From Paracamarosporium sp. OC-R06-R3 (Eukaryota; Ascomycota; Dothideomycetes; Pleosporales; Didymosphaeriaceae), in NCBI GenBank assembly GCA_019828545.1, contig JACVRA010000827.1, positions 1 through 12,107 of the forward strand: 12,107 nt of DNA, written 5' to 3'. Shown here in pieces: positions 1 through 7,166 of this stretch. The notes under the pieces were generated by a model that was given only the letters and a program-made list of their open reading frames with translations, ran no database searches and had not been told where the DNA came from. How positions within the stretch are numbered: the stretch's first letter is position 1; each line of letters opens with the position of its first letter. Both the position numbers and the translations under genes were made by a program.

Positions 1-236
1 CGTCTGCGCGTAGGCAGCGCAAGAAAAAGCGTATACAGCATCAAGGAGTGCTGACAAAGGGAGCTGGCGAGGATATACTGGCTCAACGTGAGGCTGATCA
101 GCAGATTGCTCGTGAGGAGCGTCATGGGGGAGAGCAATCAGGCGTAAGCCGCCAGGCTCTTGCACGCTGTAGTAAGTGCAGAGAGCAAGGGCATAATGCA
201 CGTACATGCAAAAAAGAGACTCTAGCTACTGCTTAA
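1..236 (+). CDS. Transposase C-terminus with CCHC zinc knuckle (partial)
   Basis: An open frame enters from the left edge (first full codon at 3) and stops at TAA 234-236, giving 77 visible residues. It starts with a strongly basic run (RRQRKKR), followed by a charged Glu/Arg/Gln segment, then a zinc knuckle CX2CX4HX4C (CSKCREQGHNARTC) close to the C-terminus. This order, basic linker then terminal zinc knuckle, is familiar from the DDE transposases of fungal pogo/Fot1-like elements. The DDE catalytic core and the CENP-B-like DNA-binding domain would lie upstream, off the window. The frame has no stop or frameshift in the visible part, so the copy is not obviously degraded by repeat-induced point mutation. 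A retroelement Gag knuckle is the main alternative, but there is no polyprotein continuation and a terminal-repeat structure follows. Confidence 0.75.
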   Translation, partial: SARRQRKKKRIQHQGVLTKGAGEDILAQREADQQIAREERHGGEQSGVSRQALARCSKCREQGHNARTCKKETLATA

Positions 237-286
237 TCTACTGCTTGAATGTATATATATTATCTTGTAGCGTTGTTATGATATAC

Positions 287-306
287 GTGCGCAGAGGTGC
301 GCAAAG
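287..306. repeat. 10-bp tandem duplication (gtgcgcaRag)
   Basis: Two adjacent copies of a 10-bp unit, gtgcgcagag (287-296) and gtgcgcaaag (297-306), differing at one base. They lie just inside the 17-bp repeats at the transposon end and are probably part of its subterminal region. Confidence 0.7.
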
Positions 307-315
307 TTGGTGGGG

Positions 316-349
316 TGTCCGACTCGCTTGTATGTCCGACTCGCTTATA
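316..349. repeat. 17-bp tandem repeat in the transposon terminus
   Basis: Two head-to-tail copies, tgtccgactcgcttgta (316-332) and tgtccgactcgcttata (333-349), with one mismatch. They sit 8 bp inside the inferred element end. Tandem sites in a terminal repeat are often the docking sites of the transposase DNA-binding domain; that role is inference here. Confidence 0.8.
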
Positions 350-359
350 AACTACGTTA

Positions 360-1213
360 CGGCTTTTGACTTTATGGTATTAGGACTCTGATCGGATGGT
401 TGTAGTACGTATTGCTGAGGGATATATAATAAACCATGAAATTAGCATTCGCTGATTCGTTCGATCACTATTAGTAGAATATTATTTGATAGTTCCATCG
501 ACTAGGATTCCCAAAACATCGTGAAGGCCAACACCGTCGCGCTTGGATGGTTGATGTGGTACCGAGAAATCGCAACCATGGATACTGCGAGACAATAGAA
601 GTCTGCTGCCTGGATGCAGAATATATCTTCGCGGGCACAGTTGCTGAGGGAGATTTGCGGATTTTGGCGAGAAGAGGTGTTCATGGTTTTGTTGCGTGGA
701 TAGGTGAGATATGTAGAATGAAATAGGTACTAGATATGGAAGAGAATGAGGAAATTTGAGGATTCACAAAGGCGAAAAATTGGGAATGGCTTTAAGGGCA
801 TGTATACTTAGTGATAATCTTTTATAGGTGTCATTCCTAGGTGCTCTTTTTTTTTCCCTCATTGTCTTTTCAAAAACGTCGGGAGTGGACTCGAGGTCAA
901 AGGGTGGAGAGATAGAATATGACTTTTATAGATCCACGATTCTACTGATTAACATCGTCCCCTGGATTACGATGCTATGCAAACGGCTCAACATCGAGGT
1001 TAAAAGCGTAAGAATACCAAGTTTATTACACATCTTAAAAGCTCAAAGACGGAGATTGGATATATCGTGACTAGTTGTACATCATAATATCACATACAGG
1101 TCCTCGTTGGTCTTCAAACCACCCCCAAGAACATTCCACAAAATACGCTAACCCACATAACGCTCTTCAGAAAAATCCTACCCACCCACGTTACACCTCT
1201 CTCCCACATCACC
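360..1213. other. Intergenic stretch without a convincing gene
   Basis: About 850 bp between the transposon end and the membrane-protein gene. It contains one weak small ORF on the minus strand (502-684, listed separately). The rest is AT-rich (about 690-1080) and then, from about 1100, becomes pyrimidine-rich on the plus strand, continuing the composition of the neighbouring gene past its stop codon. No tRNA fold, splice-linked ORF or recognisable domain was seen. Confidence 0.6.
502..684 (-). CDS. Possible 60-aa small ORF, unrecognised
   Basis: An ATG-initiated frame of 60 codons with adenine at -3 and many C-ending codons (AAC, TCC, CTC, AGC, ATC, TTC, GCC), which is how the true genes in this window use codons. 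The product has three cysteines (including NCARED and DFYCLA), no signal peptide and no clear membrane helix. I do not recognise it. It lies about 145 bp from the transposon boundary and could be a gene remnant, a young orphan gene or chance. Codon bias is the only positive evidence. Confidence 0.2.
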   Translation of the reverse strand: MNTSSRQNPQISLSNCAREDIFCIQAADFYCLAVSMVAISRYHINHPSATVLAFTMFWES

Positions 1214-1747
1214 TCACTCAAACCAACTCTCCCTCCACCCCAAAACCCACACCCTACCCACAACAAACGGCACCAACTCCGCAACCCACACCCACATCCC
1301 ACCCACCAACTTCTTCCTCTCCGCCTTCTTATCCTCCACCACCCCCTTCACCTCTCTCCCCCTCCCCTCCTCCACAGCCCTCTCATCTTCCACCTCCTCA
1401 GTTCCTTTCGCCCCCTCCCCCCTAATCCACGCCACCCCAATCTGCCCCAACAGCCCTAATGCAAGGAACCCCTCCCTCGCCAGCAAAGCCCAGTACACGA
1501 TCTTCCTACTCCTCACACTCACCGCATCTGAGCGTGCGGCGAGGAAGAGCGGTATGCTGAAAGCGAGAGTTTGCGTGCCGAGATTGCGGACGAGGGTTTT
1601 AGAAGTGAGCGTGTATGGGGGGTAGGTAAGATTTTTGAGGATGCTGCTTGGGGAGAGGAGGAAGATTGTGCCGCCGATTACTTTGAGGACGGCTTCTGTA
1701 AGGAGGAGTGTGCGGAGAGGGGAGGTTTGGGGTGGGGTGTGTGGCAT
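1214..1747 (-). CDS. Predicted four-helix membrane protein, function unknown
   Basis: Single-exon gene of 177 aa starting in a good context (A at -3). Four hydrophobic segments are visible: about residues 11-33, 56-71, 83-108 and 149-170, the last rich in Trp and Val. Between helices 3 and 4 lies a highly charged loop (about 110-147) of Glu, Lys, Arg and Gly. Motifs include LLLTEAVLKVIGG, GTQTLAFSIPLFLAAR and VYWALLAREG. This layout resembles small uncharacterised multi-span proteins common in Dothideomycetes, recalled from general impression and not a database match. No signal peptide separate from helix 1, and no enzymatic motif, can be seen, so I do not assign a function. Composition is odd: the coding strand is C-rich in its 5' half and G-rich in its 3' half. 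The helices and ATG support a real gene; a missed C-terminal intron cannot be excluded. Confidence 0.7.
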   Translation of the reverse strand: MPHTPPQTSPLRTLLLTEAVLKVIGGTIFLLSPSSILKNLTYPPYTLTSKTLVRNLGTQTLAFSIPLFLAARSDAVSVRSRKIVYWALLAREGFLALGLLGQIGVAWIRGEGAKGTEEVEDERAVEEGRGREVKGVVEDKKAERKKLVGGMWVWVAELVPFVVGRVWVLGWRESWFE

Positions 1748-2195
1748 TGTTGAATAGGTGGGTTAAGTGCTGTGAATAATCAGGATTGGGCTTATGAAAT
1801 GATAGCTAGGGTGGATGGGAGGGCTGAGGTTGGTGTTGTATAGGCAGGGGAATAATAAATGGTAGGAAGGAAGGATGCGAGTGGAGTTCCGTCGCTTATT
1901 AATCGAACATGACTCGTGTCTTCAGACTAGATCTGTGGCAAGGAAGTAAAGGTAGGAATGCCGTTTATATCGTCTAGGTTGCAGTAGCCTTTGTATATAC
2001 TACAAGCGCCTCATGTCTACACTTTCATCCACAATACCCATGTCCATCCAAAATCTACAGAACCGAAATGAATGCATACGTCATAAGCTCATCAGACGTC
2101 AGATTGATCACTCGAAACCCGAATCGAGATCCGTTTGTTGGCTCAGCCTCTCGTTATCGAACGTGGCACCGTACCGGTAGCGATGGCGAAGCTGT
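1748..2195. other. Intergenic: promoter side of the membrane-protein gene and 3' side of PFK-2
   Basis: Both flanking genes lie on the minus strand. The part next to 1748 should hold the membrane-protein promoter and the part next to 2195 the PFK-2 3' UTR. No ORF with a plausible start, RNA gene or clear repeat was found. The plus strand is purine-rich at about 1800-1880, continuing the skew of the gene to its left. Confidence 0.6.
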
Positions 2196-4004
2196 TTAGT
2201 CCGACGGGTTAATATGTGTCTTCCTCAGGTTTAAGGGTTGAGGTGTATTCAACTGCGGTGTAGAGGTCCCAGAGCCAACTTGCGGTGTGCCAAGGCCCGG
2301 AAAGGGACTTACGGTTCCGCTGGGCGGGACGGGAATCTTGATGTCTTCGGGGCTGCCGGGGACCATGCTCTCTGGGAGGTCGGGAATCTTGATACGCTTG
2401 GCGACATTGTTGTAGCTGGAGGGTATGATCTGGAGCTCATTAATACAATATATGTTCTGAGGAGTTTACATGTCAGGCATACTTCAATGATCTCGTCTCG
2501 CGGAAACTCAAGTTTGGGAATGTCAGCAGCATTGCAAGCCATGAGGTATCCATAAAGGACTCGCAGCACCGATTCGTGCGCAATTATGAGAAGATCATTC
2601 TCTTCCCGCTCAAGCTCAAGGATGATGGGCTCCATGCGTACCGCAAGATCGTGGTATGACTATCTTCTTAGCAAATCTTCTGATGAATAGATTGAGATGA
2701 CTTACCTCTGCTCGCGGGTATCGGTGATGGTAAGGATCGGCCTCGTGCTTGGCTACCTCATCGGGAAACTCGTCACGGATCTTATCTTCCGACATTCTTT
2801 CGCATACGCCTGGATTCATCTGGCTCATCTGGGATCTCTGTCTCACACGGTACCCCTTCGAGGCTAGGTATTCCGCGGTTTGAACAGTTCGATGACGCGT
2901 CGAAGTCCAGATAGTGAGTGGCTTAAGAGCGGCATCCCGCGCACCTTGAGCAATAAGGTTCTCTTTCTCTTCCTCACGGTATTTCAATAGCACCTCGCTC
3001 ATCTTCTTCGAATAATCACGGCCCTCTGGAGACAACGAAGCATCGATCTTGTAAGAGTCTTCTTCTCGTGTAGTCCCAGCTCGAGCGAAATACGTCTGGC
3101 GCGATTTGATGTGTAGATTCAGAAGATAGAAGACGATTCGCTGAGACAGGTACCCGAATGCGCAATTGTTCACCACCACTCGTTCGCCAGCGTTGATCAT
3201 CTTGATCCAATGTAGGTCCGGCTCTTCCATTGTCTCGAAGTGCGGTATCCTGGAATTGATACGGGCGAGATAGTCTTGGACGGCGTCCTCGTCCTTCCAT
3301 CCCTGATAGTCAGGCGATGAGATTTTCACACGACGCACGTTCTCCTGGATGATGCGTTCATCGGTACAGTGCGATTCGATGAAGATGGTCTGGATCCCGT
3401 TCTTGGCAAACTCTTTCGCCAGTGACTTCCGGCCCATGGAGATGGCATTGACTGCATCATAGATGGCGACCTGGCCCTTGTCGTGCTCGAGAAAATGGTA
3501 GATATCTTCACGACATTTCTTCAAAATCTTGTTTCGAAGTAGAACCGACTGCGGAGATGCATTGAGAAAGAAGTAGTCGTCTGGAACGTCTTTGCCAGGG
3601 CCAAGCGTTGCGCGACGATAGTCGCCCAAATGAAACACATGAGTCTTGACACCAAGCCACCGGAGGTAGCGGGCAACTGCGACCGAGGTGTGCGTCTTCC
3701 CTCGGGCAGGTAAACCGACAGTAGCAATGACAATGCGCCCGGAGTGAAAAAGTCGGCCTGATTCTGTGCTGTAGAGTTGGGCCGGCGCCATCTCCTCCTT
3801 CTGGGGAAGGTCGTGGATGGCGTCAACAAAGGTACTCGACCGCCGCCGGAAGCGGGGTGAGTTTGCGTAAATTTCAGCAGTCCTGTGACGGTGAGATTCA
3901 TCGCTGCAATAAGCTTATTACGTTCGGTGTGATACAGAGTGAAGGTGTTATGCTTCACTCCGTGGCACGTGGGGGAATCCATGGACTTACAGCAAGGTAT
4001 CCAT
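2196..4004 (-). CDS. 6-phosphofructo-2-kinase/fructose-2,6-bisphosphatase, phosphatase site altered
   Basis: Makes fructose 2,6-bisphosphate, the cytosolic activator of phosphofructokinase and inhibitor of fructose-1,6-bisphosphatase. Exons (minus strand): 4004-3991, 3903-2706, 2659-2483, 2429-2196; introns of 87, 46 and 53 bp, all GT-AG; 540 aa. The first coding exon is only 14 nt. Residues 1-42 are an extension with a basic RRRSS (24-28), a PKA-type phosphosite. The kinase domain has Walker A GLPARGKT (68-75), the YDAVN aspartate (154) and SPDYQGW. The phosphatase domain follows from about 276: the RHG motif reads RAG (279-281), so the histidine that accepts the phosphate is Ala280, while STRHRTVQTA, NPGVCERM and the second histidine in IIAHES (432) remain. 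The Pro/Ser/Thr-rich tail ends at 540. S. cerevisiae Pfk26 likewise lacks this histidine and is essentially kinase-only, so I infer the same here. An ATG at 3791 (residue 43) is a possible internal start but would discard a well-formed exon junction. Confidence 0.95.
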
Positions 4005-4529
4005 TTTGACCCGGTGCTCTATAACTTGGGGAAAGAAACAATAGGCACGAAGGAAGAAGATGAGAAACGAGGTTAAGACGACAGGTCGGAGGTTGTCTCG
4101 GGATGCGTCTGGGACGTGGTGACGGCCCCAACCAATGCGTCGGGTATCTTCTTACAGGCGACCGGACCAGGGTACGGCGAACGGAGACGTCGTATGTCAA
4201 GCCTCCACGACGAAGGATCTGTGACGGCGAGTGTCGTTTTCCTTTACACTGCAAACGATGGGGACTCGCAATCGAGTGCTCTAAATGCAGCAAAGCCGCC
4301 GTCGGCGTCATTTGTTGGCTTGCTGATAGGAAGGCGCGCTAACGCATTACGGCATGATGCTTGGCGCATCTCCTTCACGGGAAAAAGTTCGAAGCGTCAC
4401 TCAGCACCGCATCTCCATCCTCCAATAGCTTCCTCCGCAACAGCTCGCGCCGTTTCCATCCCAATCGGCGCGTCGTCGTGACCTACCAGCGCAGCTTAAT
4501 ACACATTATTTATCCCGTTTCACAGCACC
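4005..4529. promoter_or_regulatory. Divergent promoter shared by PFK-2 and TOM40
   Basis: 525 bp separate the two start codons, so both promoters and 5' UTRs must lie here. A CCAAT box is at 4422-4426, about 105 bp upstream of the TOM40 ATG, the usual spacing for the HAP/CBC complex, which controls many mitochondrial genes in fungi; a functional site is inference. TOM40 begins in an ideal context (cacc ATG G). The ORFs crossing this region show no domain or homology that I recognise. Confidence 0.6.
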
Positions 4530-5693
4530 ATGGAGCTCGAACCGAAGCAGCAGCAGGCCATCACCGACATCATCACCCACAACGGCGCCTTTGCGCGGCT
4601 ACGTGATGTCTACACCGGATTCCAGGAGCGGAGAGAGGCCCTGGGGCTCTCCAACCCTGGCACCGTCGAGAACATTGCAAAGGAGGTGCAGCGCGATGTC
4701 TTCCTGAACAACCTGAGCTTCTCCGGCCTGCGCGCCGAACTCACCAAGGCCTTCAGCGCCGCTCCCATGTTCCAGGTCTCGCATTCGCTATCCATGGGCT
4801 CCCAGGTCCAGCCGCCATACGCATACACTGCCATCTATGGCTCCCCCAAGGTGCGTTGCGCCGCTCGAGTGCTGCCTACATAGCTGACATCCCTAGGTGT
4901 TCCTCCAAGGTAACCTCGACAACGACCTCCAGTTCTCCGGCCGCTTCAACTGGCGATGGACGTCCGCGCTCATCTCCAAGGCCTCGGTGCAGCTCACATC
5001 CCAGGGCAACATGGTGTCGCTCGAGAACGACTACACCGGCTCAGACTTCTCAGCGTCGCTCAAGGCCGTCAACCCCTCCCTTCTTGACGGTGGCATCACA
5101 GGCATGGTCATGGCCAGCTATCTCCAATCCGTCACTCCTAAGCTCGCGCTTGGTATCGATGCCTTCTGGACGCGACCAGCAATGGCTTACCCCCCTGAGT
5201 TGAACGTTTCATACGCAGCCCGCTACAAGGCAGTGGACTGGATGGCGTGCGGACAGATCATCCCAGACAGAGGTGTTCTGGAGGCTTCATACTGGCGAAG
5301 GCTTTCCGAGAGGGTCGAGGCAGGTATCAACTGCAACCTCGCTTTCGCAGGAATTGGCCCTGCCGGCCCCATGGGTGGTCCACAGAAGGAGGGCCAGGTA
5401 ACCATTGGTGCCAAATATGACTTCCGCGCTGCGTCATTCAGAGCGCAAATCGACAACTCCGGCAAGGTTTCGTGCTTGTTGGAGAAGATGATCGCGCAAC
5501 CCATCCGCGTCACCTTCTCAGGCGAGATTGACCACAAGACCGTACGTTCAACCTCCCCCTGTGCGTGTACTGATGCTAATTAGAGTAGAGCGCCGCCAAG
5601 CTCGGCCTTGCAGTCTCAATAGATGCCGCGGACGAGGCCGTCATGGAGCAGCAGGAGCGCGCCGCCTCCGACGCTGGTTCAATCCCATTCTAG
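4530..5693 (+). CDS. tom40: Mitochondrial import channel Tom40
   Basis: The beta-barrel pore of the TOM complex in the mitochondrial outer membrane, through which nearly all nuclear-encoded mitochondrial precursors enter. Exons: 4530-4850, 4897-5541, 5589-5693; introns of 46 and 47 bp, both GT-AG; 356 aa, close to the roughly 350 aa usual in fungi. Family landmarks are [18 protein letters not shown] (about 39-56), [48 protein letters not shown], the GAKYDFR strand, [17 protein letters not shown], and a C-terminus ending IPF, as in Neurospora Tom40. The last strand contains KLGLAVSI (326-333), which fits the beta-signal read by the SAM complex for barrel insertion; this strand is encoded by exon 3. 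It is divergent from PFK-2 and convergent with TOM22, its direct partner. Nothing in the frame looks damaged. Confidence 0.98.
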
Positions 5694-6280
5694 ACGTCTG
5701 AACTCCGACTTTGAATACCCTGTGTCACCCCAGGGGAGGCGATAAAACGACCGCATGTACCGACTATAATCACCATACGCCTTCTTTTCGCTGTATTACC
5801 AATTTCTTACCATGAGCAACAGGCGAGCACGGGGCTCGCAGTTATATCAAAAGCGTATTTGGACGGTTGGTTAAGGGATCTGCACGATTAGACTTTCCGC
5901 TTTTACCGCTGTTATGTTTTTGGTCGTTGTTACGGGCGTATTCACACATTGAATTTAATGGGCTACGGTTAGTTAGGGTAGACCGTGCATCATTGTTGGA
6001 GCGTCGGCATGTAAGCAGAATGTGGGCTGCATTGTATATATAGTCGCATTGAGCATTACATTACTCCGCTTGTGCACGTCTGTTTGACTCGTCGTGCGCG
6101 TGTGACCATTTGCATGCATTAAATCCGGAAGAGGAGACCCCCTATGTAATGTACAGAAGTATGAAGACAGTGCTCCGTCGCAAATATTTGCGTGCCATCC
6201 ATTCCCGCTCCGTCTATAGTAAAACAAGTGAAGAACTGCCGCCACATGCGCTCCGATGTTGCGGCCCTATCGCGAGAATT
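5694..6280. other. Convergent 3' region between TOM40 and TOM22
   Basis: 587 bp between two stop codons on opposite strands, holding both 3' UTRs and polyadenylation regions. I found no ORF with a plausible eukaryotic start, no tRNA and no repeat. The AT-rich run near 6033-6042 (gtatatatag) could serve as an efficiency element for 3' end formation, but this is weak. Confidence 0.55.
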
Positions 6281-6848
6281 TTACAACGCCGGCTTCGCGC
6301 CCTGCGGCTGGCCTGCTCCCGCGCCCGGTGCCATGAACTACAGTATCGTTAGTTATTGTTACTCAATCCATCCCGTCTCTCAACGCGTAACATAACATAC
6401 CTCATTCTGCGCCCTCTGGTTTGCCAACTCCATCTTCTCCTGCTCCACAATCATCTGCTCCTCGCTGTACGCCAGCGCCCACGGCACACCCAGCAACAGC
6501 GCGCTCGTGCTGACGACCCACAGCGTCTTCCCGCCGAGCGCAAGCCCAGACTTCAGGTACGACGTCGCGGTGTTGTACTTTGAAGCAATGCTGCGGCGCG
6601 TGTGTGCGGGGATGATGTCTTGGAGAGCGGCGAGGCGCTCGTAGAGTGTTTCGTCTAGGGAGAGGTCCGCGACGGAGGAAGTGTCTGATTCTGCGGGATG
6701 GATTGTTAGCAAGACGAAGGTCTCAGACGGGGCGATAGATGGGTTGGTAGGTGTGCGTACCGGAGTCGGTATCCCATTCGTCTTCGTCATGGGGGCCTGT
6801 CTGTTCGCGGAGGAACTCCTCGTCTACGACTTCCTCGAGCTTGACCAT
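6281..6848 (-). CDS. tom22: Mitochondrial import receptor Tom22
   Basis: Central receptor and organiser of the TOM complex, a tail-anchored-like outer-membrane protein that receives presequences and tethers Tom20 and Tom40. Exons (minus): 6848-6761, 6690-6401, 6337-6281; introns of 70 and 63 bp, GT-AG, with gctaac and actaac branch sites; 144 aa (Neurospora about 154). The N-terminus MVKLEEV leads an acidic cytosolic domain (about 4-47, rich in Asp/Glu with Ser/Thr), the presequence-binding part. Then LYERLAALQDIIPAHTRR (45-62), a single membrane helix LWVVSTSALLLGVPWALAY (86-104) with the conserved proline P99, and the hallmark SEEQMIVEQEK just after it. The C-terminal tail (exon 3, FMAPGAGAG...) faces the intermembrane space. 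Start context is strong. It is convergent with TOM40 and divergent from MOD5. Confidence 0.97.
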
Positions 6849-7149
6849 TGTGGCGGTGTTTTAAGTGGAAGGGGAAGGAGAGATTAGGTGCGCGGTGAGG
6901 ACGTAGGTGTTGGAGCGACGGTGTTGGTGATGGAAGGTGCGTCGGCGAGCTCGAGGAGGTGCGATGATGCTCTCCAAACTTTTAGAGGGCCCGAGCTTCG
7001 GCGCTAGTCAGTTCGTCCTCGAATTGTTCCCGCAGCGCATGCGCAGTCACACGACACAGGTTTGTAAATAGACTGGTATTAAATCTTGTTTCCTTGTTTT
7101 ATCTGAGATACGTTTGTTTTTCTTGCATTTTTACGAAGTCGATGAATGC
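6849..7149. promoter_or_regulatory. Divergent promoter of TOM22 and MOD5
   Basis: About 300 bp separate the TOM22 ATG from the first in-frame MOD5 ATG, so both promoters are here. It contains the perfect 10-bp palindrome GCGCATGCGC (7035-7044) near the middle and T-rich tracts at about 7083-7130, next to MOD5, which may be its initiation region. No TATA box is obvious. Confidence 0.55.
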
Positions 7150-7166
7150 ATGATCCGCACACTTAG
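7142..7166 (+). promoter_or_regulatory. Overlapping short uORFs at the MOD5 start
   Basis: Three ATGs lie 4 nt apart at 7142, 7146 and 7150, one per frame. The first opens a three-codon ORF whose TGA (7151-7153) overlaps the third ATG. The second opens a six-codon ORF ending at TAG 7164-7166. The third (7150) is in frame with Mod5. All three have T at -3, a weak context, while the ATG at 7192 has A at -3 and G at +4. This arrangement favours leaky scanning or reinitiation at 7192, provided the transcript begins upstream of 7142. Confidence 0.5.

Larger units (their letters stand above)
1..357 (+). mobile_element. 3' end of a pogo/Fot1-like (Tc1/mariner) DNA transposon
   Basis: The left edge lies inside a cut-and-paste transposon. 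It contains the tail of a transposase reading frame (to 236), about 80 bp of AT-rich trailer, then a terminus built of short tandem repeats (287-349). I place the outer end at ACGT (354-357), followed by TA at 358-359, the dinucleotide these elements duplicate on insertion. The 5' part is outside the window, so the matching terminal repeat and the other TA cannot be seen. The family is assigned from the transposase tail; the exact boundary is inference. Confidence 0.65.

Noticed and set aside
828..1070. 80-codon plus-strand ORF beginning at GTG
   Set aside because: No eukaryotic start codon at its head, AT-rich codons unlike the neighbours and no recognisable domain.
1075..1425. 116-codon proline-rich ORF on the plus strand
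   Set aside because: It is antisense to the membrane-protein gene, lacks an ATG start and simply reads the C-rich strand as Pro/Ser/Thr/His low complexity.
2090..2150. Checked for a tRNA gene around gaaacccgaatcgag
   Set aside because: It lacks the T-loop and D-loop consensus and no cloverleaf arms could be paired.
3966..3971. CACGTG E-box within PFK-2 intron 1
   Set aside because: A single 6-mer inside an intron is expected by chance and has no supporting context.
3521..3982. 153-codon minus-strand ORF at the PFK-2 5' end
   Set aside because: It reads through the PFK-2 intron 1 and overlaps the conserved kinase sequence in another frame.
4103..4481. Overlapping plus-strand ORFs between PFK-2 and TOM40
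   Set aside because: They overlap in two frames, have no domain and lie where the divergent promoter must be.
5973..6245. 90-codon minus-strand ORF downstream of TOM22
   Set aside because: It starts at GTG, has no domain and lies in the convergent 3' region.
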